Made by a program: the position numbers and the translations under genes | Shown here: positions 17,701-25,646 of the stretch, piece by piece | Position numbering within the stretch: position 1 is the stretch's first letter | Layout: each line of letters begins with the position of its first letter | The notes under the pieces: generated by a model | Told to the model about the DNA's origin: nothing | Databases searched by the model: none | What the model saw: only the letters and a program-made list of their open reading frames with translations | Assembly: GCA_015065445.1 (NCBI GenBank) | Contig: SVQF01000006.1 | Location: 1-45,122 of the forward strand | Origin: Oscillospiraceae bacterium | GTDB lineage: Bacteria > Bacillota > Clostridia > Oscillospirales > Acutalibacteraceae | Length of the DNA stretch: 45,122 bases | Direction of reading: 5' to 3'

Positions 17701-17721
17701 GTCACTGGCACAAGTGCCAGT
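17701..17721. repeat. second copy of the 21-bp palindrome-bearing sequence
   Basis: Identical over 21 bases to 15523-15543, including ACTGGCACAAGTGCCAGT. It lies 73 bases before the start codon of the 688-residue gene, close to the distance of the first copy from the LRR gene (65 bases). Confidence 0.85.
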
Positions 17722-17940
17722 TATTTATTTTTATAAGCAAACGGAGGCAAATGCGAAGGTCAAAGATTTTCTGACCTATGCAGGTTTTCTGTATAAATCG
17801 GCAAAAAAATATTTTTTTGAGGTTTTTACCGTCCAATTATGCGTAAAACGTGCATAAAACCGTCCGTTTTCACCCTAATAGTGAAGGGCGTTTTTACAAA
17901 ACACCTTCGTGGTTAAGCTGAGTAAGGAAAGGAAAAAACT
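17722..17940 (+). promoter_or_regulatory. control region in front of the phage-like cluster
   Basis: No gene lies in this stretch. It holds, in order: GGTCA-N9-TGACC (17758-17776); a 16-base A7TAT7 palindrome (17803-17818); two direct repeats ACCGTCC (17828-17834 and 17859-17865), 31 bases apart; an inverted repeat TTATGC-N9-GCATAA centred between them (17837-17857); and TTCAC-N7-GTGAA (17869-17885). I find no convincing sigma-A -35/-10 pair, unlike most operons in this window. Control by a dedicated activator is therefore plausible. Confidence 0.45.
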
Positions 17941-18267
17941 ATGGCAAGACGCAAAAAAAGTACAAAGGAAATTGTTGAGCAGGGGTTGCTTAAGCTCGCA
18001 ACGGGCGACATCTGCGACGCTGTTTCGCTGCTGTATATGAGCGACGAGGAGGTTATTGAAAAACTTCCGAAACTGAACTTATTTAATGTGAGCGAAATAA
18101 AGAAACCCAAAGGCGGCGGACTTGAAATAAAATTTTTTGACCGCATAAAAGCGTTTGAACGGCTGAGCACTGCAGACAGTGCCGAAAGAAGCGAGGAGCT
18201 TGGCTTTTATCAGGCACTTGAAAAGAGCATTGAAAACGCAGGGGGCGAAATCCCGAAATATGATTAA
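17941..18267 (+). CDS. phage terminase small subunit (short form)
   Basis: The protein has 108 residues. The segment LNLFNVSEIKKPKGGGLEIKFFDRIKAFERL is the family signature known from clostridial prophages and PBSX-like phages, where it forms the part of TerS that contacts the large subunit. The N-terminal 55 residues are helical, and a clear HTH DNA-binding motif of the longer TerS type is not visible. TerS normally selects DNA for packaging. It is the first gene of the cluster, with AAGGAAAGG before the ATG, and overlaps the TerL gene by eight bases. Confidence 0.75.
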   Translation: MARRKKSTKEIVEQGLLKLATGDICDAVSLLYMSDEEVIEKLPKLNLFNVSEIKKPKGGGLEIKFFDRIKAFERLSTADSAERSEELGFYQALEKSIENAGGEIPKYD

Positions 18268-19513
18268 GTTCAAAGCATTTTCAAAAAAGCAGCTTGTTAC
18301 TCTCAACTGGTGGTGCCGGGGCAGTGCTTACGAAAACAAAAACGGAATTATTTGCGACGGTGCCGTTCGTTCGGGCAAAACGCTTTGTATGTCCGTTTCG
18401 TTTATCGGGTGGGCTTTTTACCGTTTCAGCGACACCTCGTTTGCACTCTGCGGCAAAACCGTATCGTCGCTGAGGAGGAATGTGGTAACGCCGCTTGTAC
18501 CCATTCTCAAGGCACTCGGTTTTTCGGTTGAGGAAAAAATCAGCCGCAATTTTCTTGAAATCAGGAAGGGCGGCGTGCAAAACAGATTTTATCTGTTTGG
18601 CGGCAGGGACGAAAGTTCCGCCGCACTTATTCAGGGTATGACCCTGGGCGGCGTTCTTTTTGACGAGGTTGCACTGATGCCCCGTTCGTTTGTTGAGCAG
18701 GCACTCGCAAGGTGTTCGCTCGACGGTGCAAAGTACTGGTTCAACTGCAATCCCGAGCATCCTTTTCACTGGTTTTATAATGAGTGGATAAAAAAATCAG
18801 AGCAAAAGAATATGCTTTACCTGCACTTTACCATGGATGACAACCCTTCCCTTTCCGACGAGGTGAAAAACCGCTACAAAAACCTATACTCAGGTGCGTT
18901 TTACGAGCGTTTTGTGGAGGGCAAATGGGTTGCGGCAGACGGACTTGTGTACCCGATGTTTGACCCCAAGCGGCACATTAAGACCACAGACGGCTTTGAC
19001 AAATACTATCTGTCGTGCGACTACGGAACGGTCAACCCGTTTTCGCTCGGGCTGTGGGGGCGAAACGGCGGCAAGTGGTACAGGATTAACGAGTACTACC
19101 ACTCGTCAAGAGACAAGGGCGTGCAGCTCACCGACGAGGAATACTACACGGAACTTGAGGAGCTCGCAAAAGGCAAAGACATCACCGCCCTTGTAATCGA
19201 CCCGTCAGCCGCATCGTTTATTGAAGTTGTACGAAGGCACGGCAAGTACAAAATAATAAAGGCGGACAACGACGTACTGAGCGGAATAAACAGAGTTTGC
19301 TCGGCACTTAAAAGCGGCGAGATATTTATATCTCCCCTGTGCACCGACGCAATACGTGAATTTTCCGTTTACCGATGGGACAACGGAATAAAAAAAGACG
19401 CACCTAAAAAAGAAAACGACCACGCAATGGACGACATACGCTACTTTGTTCACACCGTGCTTGGTAAAAGCGGCGACGACTGTTCGTTTTCCATTGCAGT
19501 AGAAAGGAAGTGA
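18260..19513 (+). CDS. phage terminase large subunit
   Basis: The start is taken at the ATG at 18260 (417 residues), which overlaps TerS as in other phage operons; the frame is open 27 codons further up. The ATPase has Walker A GAVRSGKT (K40) and Walker B GVLFDEVAL. The RNase-H-like nuclease part has LSCDYGTVNPF, ALVIDPSAASF and HAMDDIRYF, so the three acidic clusters are all kept. The protein drives DNA into the prohead and cuts it. It looks fully functional; length and motifs are normal for the PBSX/Terminase_3 type. Confidence 0.92.
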   Translation: MIKFKAFSKKQLVTLNWWCRGSAYENKNGIICDGAVRSGKTLCMSVSFIGWAFYRFSDTSFALCGKTVSSLRRNVVTPLVPILKALGFSVEEKISRNFLEIRKGGVQNRFYLFGGRDESSAALIQGMTLGGVLFDEVALMPRSFVEQALARCSLDGAKYWFNCNPEHPFHWFYNEWIKKSEQKNMLYLHFTMDDNPSLSDEVKNRYKNLYSGAFYERFVEGKWVAADGLVYPMFDPKRHIKTTDGFDKYYLSCDYGTVNPFSLGLWGRNGGKWYRINEYYHSSRDKGVQLTDEEYYTELEELAKGKDITALVIDPSAASFIEVVRRHGKYKIIKADNDVLSGINRVCSALKSGEIFISPLCTDAIREFSVYRWDNGIKKDAPKKENDHAMDDIRYFVHTVLGKSGDDCSFSIAVERK

Positions 19514-19517
19514 AGTC

Positions 19518-20678
19518 TTGGGCATTTTCAGAAAATCCAGAGAGGACAAGCCTGCCGAACTCAACGCAGGCAGCACTGCGATTATGACGAGTTCCGTAAG
19601 CTCGCACCCGTTCAGACAAATCGGCAGCTACGTGCCGATGACGGGCACGAACGGCAGAGTATACAAGTCGCTGCGTGAGGCGGTGCCTATTATTGACGCT
19701 GCAATTTACAAGATTGTACGGCTTATGGGCGGCTTTGAATTCTGCACGGGTAATGACGGGCTCGACAAAAGCATAAACGAATTCTTTGGCAGAATAAACG
19801 TTGGAGGTAATCAGACGGGTATTCAGGCGTTTGTGGATAACTACGTTGAGCAGTTGCTTACCTACGGCAGTGCCGTTGGCGAAATGCTTTACAGCGACAG
19901 CGGCTTTTACGCCTTATATAACGGCGAACTTGAAGTGCTTGACGTAAAGCGTAAAAAAAACAGCATTGAGCCTGAATTTTTCAACACTTCATCGGGCAGA
20001 CCCGTTGCGATTAAAAATCCCGAAAAGCTGCTGTTTTCGGTGCTTAATCCCGAACCCGGGAACCTGCTTGGCACAAGTCTGCTCAGCGGTCTGCCGTTTG
20101 TGAGCGACATACTGCTGAAAATTTACAACACAATCGGCATTAACTGGGAGCGAGTTGGCAATCTGCGTTATGCTGTTACGTACAAGCCGCAGAACGACGG
20201 CACCGACAAGGCGTTTGCAAAAGAGCGTGCAAACCAGATGGCTGAGGCGTGGAAGGACGCTATGAGTTCAAAGGACAGAGTCAAGGACTTTGTTGCAGTA
20301 GGTGACGTTAAAATCAGCGTAATCGGTGCCGATAACCAGATACTCGACAGCGAGGTCCCCGCAAGGCAGATGCTTGAGCAGATTATAGCAAAGACGGGAC
20401 TTATGCCGTATATGTTCGGACTCAGCTGGTCAACTACCGAGCGTATGAGTCAGCAGCAGGCGGATATACTCACAACCGAACTTGAGGCGTACAGGCGAAT
20501 TGTAACGCCCGTTATTGAAAAAATCGGGCGTGTGTATCTTGCGTTAAACGGCATCACTGCACCGCTTGAGGTAAAGTGGGACGATATAACTCTTCAGGAT
20601 GAAACACAGCTTGCTCAGGCAAAGCTGTACAATGCCGAGGCAGACAAAATTTTAACGGAGGTGAACGGCGTTGAATAG
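19518..20678 (+). CDS. phage portal protein
   Basis: The protein has 386 residues, starting at a TTG with GGAAGTGAAG just upstream. Portal features are the early segment VPIIDAAIYKIVRLMGGFEF, IQAFVDNYVEQLLTYGSAVGEML, the central LLGTSLLSGLPFVSDILLKIYNTIGINWERVGN and the late GLMPYMFGLSWSTTERMSQQQADILTTEL, which is close to other Firmicute portal proteins. The portal forms the dodecameric DNA gate at one capsid vertex. It lies between terminase and protease as in most tailed phages. Confidence 0.85.
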   Translation: MGIFRKSREDKPAELNAGSTAIMTSSVSSHPFRQIGSYVPMTGTNGRVYKSLREAVPIIDAAIYKIVRLMGGFEFCTGNDGLDKSINEFFGRINVGGNQTGIQAFVDNYVEQLLTYGSAVGEMLYSDSGFYALYNGELEVLDVKRKKNSIEPEFFNTSSGRPVAIKNPEKLLFSVLNPEPGNLLGTSLLSGLPFVSDILLKIYNTIGINWERVGNLRYAVTYKPQNDGTDKAFAKERANQMAEAWKDAMSSKDRVKDFVAVGDVKISVIGADNQILDSEVPARQMLEQIIAKTGLMPYMFGLSWSTTERMSQQQADILTTELEAYRRIVTPVIEKIGRVYLALNGITAPLEVKWDDITLQDETQLAQAKLYNAEADKILTEVNGVE

Positions 20679-21591
20679 CAAAACCGACATCGAAAAAATC
20701 AACAGTTTTTCACGCAAAAAACTGACTGAAAGCGACGTGTATATTTTCACCGTAAAGCTCTGCAACAACGACGTTGACAGGGACTATGAAAAGTTTTCGC
20801 TTGCAGCACTGGACGAACTTGCTCCGCTGTTTGTGGGCAAGACGGGTATTTTTGACCACTCGATGAAGAGCGCCGACCAGAAGGCAAGAATTTTTGACGC
20901 ATTTGTTGAGCGTGAAGACGGCAGAACGACTCTTGACGGCGAGCCGTTTTACAATCTGAAAGCAAAGGTATATATGCTCAGAAACGAAAGCAACAAATCG
21001 CTTATTGAAGAAATTGAGGCGGGTATTAAAAAAGAGGTTTCGGTTTCGTGTTCAATGAGCGAAAGCCGATGCTCAGTTTGCGGCAAAGACAAACGAAGCG
21101 GAGAATGCACGCACAAAAGCGGAGTACGCTACGGCGACCAACTAGCTTTTACGGTTCTGGGTTCGCCCACCGACGCTTATGAATTCAGTTTTGTTGCAGT
21201 ACCTGCACAGCGTGAGGCAGGAGTGACAAAGGCATTTGGAACAAAGGAGTATGATATGGAAAACGTATTGGCGACCATTAAGTCCTGTGCGGGTGAGGTT
21301 ACTCTTACAAAAGCACAGGCAGACGAAATCGCATCGTACATAGAGGAACTCAGAGAGGGTGCAAAACTCGGCGAGGACTACAAAAAGATGCTGTCAAAAG
21401 ATGTTGCGGGCAGACTTGCACTCGCACTGCCGCAGGTTGACGCATCGCTTCTGAAGTCGGTCACCGCAGTTATGACGGTTAAGGAACTTTTAGGTTTCAA
21501 AGAGGGACTCGGCTGCGGCGGGATAACTCCGCAGCTTGCAAAAAGCGATGAAAAACAGAAGAACAACGACTATTCTCAGTTCAGAATATAG
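20671..21591 (+). CDS. capsid maturation protease with C-terminal scaffold
   Basis: The protein has 306 residues, starting at a TTG with GGAGGTGAACG in front. Residues about 20-180 look like a prohead protease: VGKTGIFDHSMKS offers a His, and VSVSCSMSES a Ser, in the usual order. A four-Cys insert (CSVCGKDKRSGECTH) sits between core strands. From residue 196 the sequence is a helical, charged scaffold-like region. An internal ATG at 21256 has its own perfect ribosome site, so a separate scaffold may also be made. The position between portal and capsid genes supports the assignment. Confidence 0.68.
   Translation: MNSKTDIEKINSFSRKKLTESDVYIFTVKLCNNDVDRDYEKFSLAALDELAPLFVGKTGIFDHSMKSADQKARIFDAFVEREDGRTTLDGEPFYNLKAKVYMLRNESNKSLIEEIEAGIKKEVSVSCSMSESRCSVCGKDKRSGECTHKSGVRYGDQLAFTVLGSPTDAYEFSFVAVPAQREAGVTKAFGTKEYDMENVLATIKSCAGEVTLTKAQADEIASYIEELREGAKLGEDYKKMLSKDVAGRLALALPQVDASLLKSVTAVMTVKELLGFKEGLGCGGITPQLAKSDEKQKNNDYSQFRI
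21256..21591 (+). CDS. nested in-frame scaffold protein (predicted internal start)
   Basis: An in-frame ATG, codon 196 of the protease gene, has AAAGGAG six bases upstream. It would give a 111-residue helical protein (MENVLATIKSCAGEVTLTKAQ ...) equal to the scaffold part alone. This is the arrangement known from lambda C and Nu3. The start is predicted only from the ribosome site and the domain boundary. Confidence 0.5.
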   Translation: MENVLATIKSCAGEVTLTKAQADEIASYIEELREGAKLGEDYKKMLSKDVAGRLALALPQVDASLLKSVTAVMTVKELLGFKEGLGCGGITPQLAKSDEKQKNNDYSQFRI

Positions 21592-21600
21592 GAGGTAAAA

Positions 21601-21948
21601 ATGAACATTTCTTTTAAAGGTTACAAAAACAACACATTAACCGTAGAGGCTGACGGCAGCCTTACCGTAGGCGTTCCGGTAACACTCAGTGCTGAAGGCA
21701 AGGCTATTGCCGCAGGTGAAAACAAAGACTTTATCGGCGTATGCACAGCAATACGAAACGGCTGGGCAAGTGTTCAGACCGACGGTTACATTGAACTCAA
21801 ATACACAGGCACCGCACCGAAGTGCGGCATTGAAAAACTCTCTGCTGCAAGCGACGGAAAAGTTAAAGTTACAACGGGCGACGCATATGCGTATTACAAG
21901 GTGCTGAGCGTTGACAGCGACGAAACAACCGTAGGATTCATTCTTTAA
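21601..21948 (+). CDS. capsid decoration/stabilising protein
   Basis: The protein has 115 residues and is almost all beta strand: TLTVEADGSLTVGVPVTLSAEGKAIAAGEN, FIGVCTAIRNGWASVQTDGYIELKY. This is the pattern of small head-decoration proteins encoded just before the major capsid gene. AGGAGG precedes the ATG. The role is inferred from position and composition. Confidence 0.65.
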   Translation: MNISFKGYKNNTLTVEADGSLTVGVPVTLSAEGKAIAAGENKDFIGVCTAIRNGWASVQTDGYIELKYTGTAPKCGIEKLSAASDGKVKVTTGDAYAYYKVLSVDSDETTVGFIL

Positions 21949-21968
21949 TAAACAGGAGGTATTAAACT

Positions 21969-22961
21969 ATGGCATATGATAATTTAAAAATTGAAAAAGA
22001 GCTTTACACATCGGGCAAAAGCTTTACTCAGGCACTCGAGAGTCTTGACCCATCCGAAAACTATGCGGGTACTTCACTCGAAGGACTTGACGCATACCAG
22101 CGTCAGCTCAAACGTTTCGACATCAAGGTGTCGGGTGCTGACTCAGACACAGTTTCAAAATTCTTCCAGACTTCAGACTCATCGGCGCTCTTCCCCGAAT
22201 ATGTGGCAAGAGCAGTAAGACAGGGTCTTAACGACTCGGATATCGTAAGCCAGATGGTTGCTGCCACAACAAACATCGACTCACTCGATTACAGAGCTGT
22301 TGAGAGCATTGTTGACGAGGACGTTGTGCCTGATGAACATATTATGGAAGGCACATTCATCCCTGAAACCACCGTTAAACTCAAGGACACGCTCACTCCG
22401 CTCAACAAAAGGGGCAGAATGCTTGTTGCGTCTTACGAGGCTGTTAAGTTCCAGAAACTCGACCTTTTCACCGTAATCCTCAAGCAGATTGGCGACTACA
22501 TCGCAAGATGCCAGACGTACGACGCAATCTCAACAATTTACAAATTCAAGAGCGAAGATATTCACAATCTTACAAACGGTCTTACATACGACGCTATGGT
22601 GGACTTCTGGAATCTTTTTGACCCGTACAATCTCACCACCATCATCACCGACGCAGCCACTATGGCTGAACTGCTCAAACTTGACGAGTTCAAGGATGCA
22701 GTTGCAGGTCAGAACTTCCACGGCACAGGCTCTATGATTACGCCTTTTGGTGCAAATCTTATTAAAGCAAAGTGCCTTGCGGGTTCAAACACAATCATCG
22801 GTCTTGACAAGAATTATGCAATTGAAAAAGTGCAGGCAGGCGACGTTATTACCGACTTTGACAAGCTCATTGACCGCCAGCTTGAGCGTGCAACAGTTAG
22901 CTGTATCGCAGGTTTTTCACCTATTTTTGAAGGTGCGTCACAGATAGCAGCCTACGAATAA
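21969..22961 (+). CDS. phage major capsid protein (HK97-fold)
   Basis: The protein has 330 residues. Signatures of the Firmicute HK97-type capsid family are FFQTSDSSALFPEYVARAVRQGLNDSDIVSQMVAATT, then TVKLKDTLTPLNKRGRMLVASYEAV and the late LIKAKCLAGSNTIIGLDKNYAIEKVQAGDVITDFDKLIDRQLERA. The N-terminal ~60 residues are helical and could be the delta region removed by the protease. AGGAGG precedes the ATG. Codon choice is highly regular (many GAC, AAC, CTC), as for a well expressed gene. Confidence 0.88.
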   Translation: MAYDNLKIEKELYTSGKSFTQALESLDPSENYAGTSLEGLDAYQRQLKRFDIKVSGADSDTVSKFFQTSDSSALFPEYVARAVRQGLNDSDIVSQMVAATTNIDSLDYRAVESIVDEDVVPDEHIMEGTFIPETTVKLKDTLTPLNKRGRMLVASYEAVKFQKLDLFTVILKQIGDYIARCQTYDAISTIYKFKSEDIHNLTNGLTYDAMVDFWNLFDPYNLTTIITDAATMAELLKLDEFKDAVAGQNFHGTGSMITPFGANLIKAKCLAGSNTIIGLDKNYAIEKVQAGDVITDFDKLIDRQLERATVSCIAGFSPIFEGASQIAAYE

Positions 22962-22972
22962 GAGGTGCTGTT

Positions 22973-23329
22973 ATGATTAACACCGAGCGAATTAAAAGCA
23001 CACTCAGCACCATTTCGGGACTCAGTGCCGAGGAGATTGAAAACTACGACGTTCTTGTGAAAAACTCTGCTGCTGTAGTGGAGAACGCACTCATTGACAC
23101 AAGTTTTGAAGATGACGACAGAATCATTTATCTTGCGGCAACGAGGGCTTACTACAATCTTATGCTCACGGGCGTAAACGCCGACGACGTGAGTGAGTTT
23201 GCGGCAGGCGACGTCAAAATCAGTCTGCGTTCGCAACCTGCCGAAAGTGCGTTAAAGCTGTACAGAGAGGCGGCTGAGGCAGCGGGTTCGATGGTGTATG
23301 ACAGCGGTTTTGTTTTCAGAGGTGTTTGA
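22973..23329 (+). CDS. head-tail connector protein (gp6/YqbG type)
   Basis: A 118-residue, mainly helical protein right after the capsid gene. YLAATRAYYNLML followed by DVKISLRSQPAESALKLYREA resembles the connector that binds under the portal. AGAGGTG lies before the ATG. The call rests on position and helical pattern. Confidence 0.6.
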   Translation: MINTERIKSTLSTISGLSAEEIENYDVLVKNSAAVVENALIDTSFEDDDRIIYLAATRAYYNLMLTGVNADDVSEFAAGDVKISLRSQPAESALKLYREAAEAAGSMVYDSGFVFRGV

Positions 23330-23330
23330 T

Positions 23331-23702
23331 ATGCACGATTTCAGACAAACTATTAAGAAATATCTTAATACGGTTGGCAGAGAGGCAACCGTTGTTTGTT
23401 CAGACGGCGGCGAAGACACGTTCTTCGCCGTTGTTGAACAGACCTGGAAACGAAACAAAACAAATTTTGACGACAGAAAAACCCGTGCAGGCAAAGTATA
23501 TAACGAATACTGTGAGATTTTGTGTCCGTACGACATAAATCTGATGTCGTACAGCAAAAACGACATTTTTATTATTGACGGCGAAAAGTATATTCTTTGC
23601 CGACGGGAAGCGGTAAACGCTCTTGGCAAGATACAGTTTTACAGAGGGATTATCAAAAAAATAAGGGAGGCTGACGTAAATGTATTTATCACAGGCAGTT
23701 GA
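23331..23702 (+). CDS. head-closure/neck protein
   Basis: A 123-residue protein from the ATG at 23331, one base after the previous stop. It begins with a helix (HDFRQTIKKYLNTVG) and then beta strands (EILCPYDINLMSYSKNDIFIIDGEKYILC), typical of small head-closure proteins in this gene slot. No specific motif is recognised. It overlaps the next gene by 23 bases. Confidence 0.45.
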   Translation: MHDFRQTIKKYLNTVGREATVVCSDGGEDTFFAVVEQTWKRNKTNFDDRKTRAGKVYNEYCEILCPYDINLMSYSKNDIFIIDGEKYILCRREAVNALGKIQFYRGIIKKIREADVNVFITGS

Positions 23703-24084
23703 GGCATACGTTAACATTTTAAAGGCGTATCCGCTGCTTAGCGGCAACTACATAATAGCCGCATACCCCGACGCATATATCCCTAATCCGTCCGACAAGG
23801 CTGTGATTGCTGTTTCGCCTGCGGGGATTGACTGCAAGGCTGTCGGTATAGGAAACAACGTTTACCACGGCGAATTCAGAATAAGGGTGGACGTGTATAT
23901 GTCCAACAATCAGTCGCCTTGCGTGAGTGCAGTTATGGGCAACGTTATTAATGCGATTGCAGCTGTATATCCCTGCAAGGTTGAAGCAGGCGAAATCATA
24001 TCGAGCGACAGCAGTTCTTGTTACAGAACTCACTGCGTCTTTACGTACAAGGGCAAATTGGAATACGGAGGTACAGATGGCTGA
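23680..24084 (+). CDS. neck or tail-completion protein (XkdJ/gp17 position)
   Basis: A 134-residue protein with strong AGGGAGG before the ATG. Strands such as AVIAVSPAGIDCKAVGIGN and EFRIRVDVYMSN, with a helix between, fit the tail-terminator/completion fold. In PBSX-like phages this slot directly precedes sheath and tube genes; here it is followed by a 37-codon frame instead. Confidence 0.5.
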   Translation: MYLSQAVEAYVNILKAYPLLSGNYIIAAYPDAYIPNPSDKAVIAVSPAGIDCKAVGIGNNVYHGEFRIRVDVYMSNNQSPCVSAVMGNVINAIAAVYPCKVEAGEIISSDSSSCYRTHCVFTYKGKLEYGGTDG

Positions 24085-24190
24085 TACAGTAAACACAGAA
24101 ATTGACCGCACCGCAGCTGAAGAACTGAGCGACTACCTGTTTCTTGACTCGGGGCGGTACGACACAATAACAAGAGGTGATGACGAATGA
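24077..24190 (+). CDS. 37-residue protein of unknown function
   Basis: A short acidic frame with ACGGAGGTACAG before its ATG, overlapping the genes on both sides (8 and 4 bases). The good ribosome site and tight overlaps argue that it is translated. It occupies the slot where sheath, tube, chaperone and tape-measure genes should lie. No homology is recognised; it may be a small adaptor or the scar of a deletion. Confidence 0.55.
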   Translation: MADTVNTEIDRTAAEELSDYLFLDSGRYDTITRGDDE

Positions 24191-24702
24191 CGGCTATGAA
24201 AATGAGTTACAAGGGGTTTTTGTTTGACGTAAACCCCTCTTCAATTAAAACACAGTTCGGCAGGCAGATTGAAACTAAAACCGTGCCTTTTGGTTTTGGC
24301 AGGAGCAGTGAAATCTGCCGTATGCCTGCAAAGATTAGCGGCAGCGGTGTTTTTTGCACTGCGGACGCAGGCGAAAAGGCTTTTGAACTGATGCGGATAT
24401 TTGAAAAAGGCGGCTCGTCATATCTTTTTGTGCCTAAACTCGCACCAATGAAGGCATATTTTACCGACCTTACGATGAGTGTAAACGCCGAGACTCAAAG
24501 CATTGAGTATTCGTTTTCGTTCACGGAGGACTGCAGCGAAAAGAAAAGCCGCTACCGTTTTGGCTACACCTATGCAAAAAGCGGCGAAAACCTTTTTGAC
24601 ATAGCAAACCGCTGCTGTGTGGAGGCTGAAAAACTGTTTGCGGCAAATGACTTTATGGATATGTTTTCGGTACAGGAGGGCGATAAGGTTTGGCTGCAAT
24701 AA
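24187..24702 (+). CDS. baseplate hub-associated protein with LysM-like C terminus (XkdP type)
   Basis: The protein has 171 residues. The N-terminal ~110 residues are beta-rich (MSYKGFLFDVNPSSIKTQFG...GSGVFCTADAGEKAFELMRIF), like the N-terminal domain of XkdP and DNA-circulation proteins. The last ~45 residues fit a LysM fold (YAKSGENLFDIANRCCVEAEKLFAAND ... VQEGDKVWLQ). In contractile phages it links the tail tube to the baseplate. It starts inside the previous stop (ATGA). Confidence 0.65.
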   Translation: MTAMKMSYKGFLFDVNPSSIKTQFGRQIETKTVPFGFGRSSEICRMPAKISGSGVFCTADAGEKAFELMRIFEKGGSSYLFVPKLAPMKAYFTDLTMSVNAETQSIEYSFSFTEDCSEKKSRYRFGYTYAKSGENLFDIANRCCVEAEKLFAANDFMDMFSVQEGDKVWLQ

Positions 24703-25646
24703 TCATAAATATTGAGGGAAAAGACGGAGAAAAAGCCGTAATCACCGAGCCGCTTTACTTTGAACTCTGCACCGACATTGATGTGCCGTGCGACGGACTG
24801 CGGCTTCGTTTTACGAGCGGTGAAAAGCCGTTTGAAATAAACCGTATCACAGTTATGCTGAACGGCGAAAAAGTTTTTTACGGGCTTTGCGACAGGCAGG
24901 AATATTCTGCAGATGAAAAGGGCTTTAACGTATTTATTTACGCACGCTCCTCTGCCGCTCTGCTGGTTGATAATGAGGCGAGCCCGTGTGCCTACTGCTC
25001 GCCGAGTGTAAACGTGCTTTATCACGCAGAGGCTAAGACTCTGGGTTTTAAAAACAGACTTCCGGACCTTGTCTGCAGACACGACTACACCGTTGAAAAA
25101 GGCACAAGCTGCTACGCATCCGTTAACGAATTTGTTAAAACGCTTACGGGCAGAAACATAAGAATAAACTGTGACAACGAACTTGTTATACCCGACGGCA
25201 AAAACACCGTTTTGCTTGACGGATACACTGTTCTGAGCGAAAGCCGACGTATAAACCGCTACAAACCGATTACGCAGATTGACTACAAAATAAATGGCGA
25301 CGCATCTTTTTGCAGACATATAAAAAGCCGCACGGCAGAAAGCCTGAATATTCAGCGTAGGCGAAAACTAAACGTGTCGTCGCTGCCTATGTGGCAGCAG
25401 GAATACGCACTTAACGAGCGTATTTGCGACTCGCTGAAAGGATATACCGAGGTACGGATTGTGCTTGACGGGTGTAACTGTTTTGAGCTTTACAGCGAGG
25501 CGGTATACCGCTCTTCAAAACTCGGAAGTCTTGACGGTTACCGTCTGAAAAAGGTGACGGTTATCAAAAATGCAAACGGTGAAAAGACAGCACTTACCTT
25601 TACCAAAACAACCGAAGCGGAGGCGATAAGCTATGTGGCTAAGTAG
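24690..25646 (+). CDS. baseplate hub protein (XkdQ / late control D type)
   Basis: The protein has 318 residues, starting at a TTG with AGGAGGG upstream. The beginning DVPCDGLRLRFTSGEKPFEINRITVMLNGEKVFYGLCDRQEYSADEKGFNVFIYARSSAALLVDNEA is typical of the D/XkdQ hub. The middle GTSCYASVNEFVKTLTGRNIRINCDNELVI also fits. The hub forms the end of the tail tube that carries the spike. Overlaps at both ends are 13-14 bases. Confidence 0.7.
   Translation: MAAIIINIEGKDGEKAVITEPLYFELCTDIDVPCDGLRLRFTSGEKPFEINRITVMLNGEKVFYGLCDRQEYSADEKGFNVFIYARSSAALLVDNEASPCAYCSPSVNVLYHAEAKTLGFKNRLPDLVCRHDYTVEKGTSCYASVNEFVKTLTGRNIRINCDNELVIPDGKNTVLLDGYTVLSESRRINRYKPITQIDYKINGDASFCRHIKSRTAESLNIQRRRKLNVSSLPMWQQEYALNERICDSLKGYTEVRIVLDGCNCFELYSEAVYRSSKLGSLDGYRLKKVTVIKNANGEKTALTFTKTTEAEAISYVAK

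Noticed and set aside
24570-25319. Long open frame antisense to the hub genes
   Set aside because: No ribosome site, odd composition, and a complete phage gene pair on the other strand.
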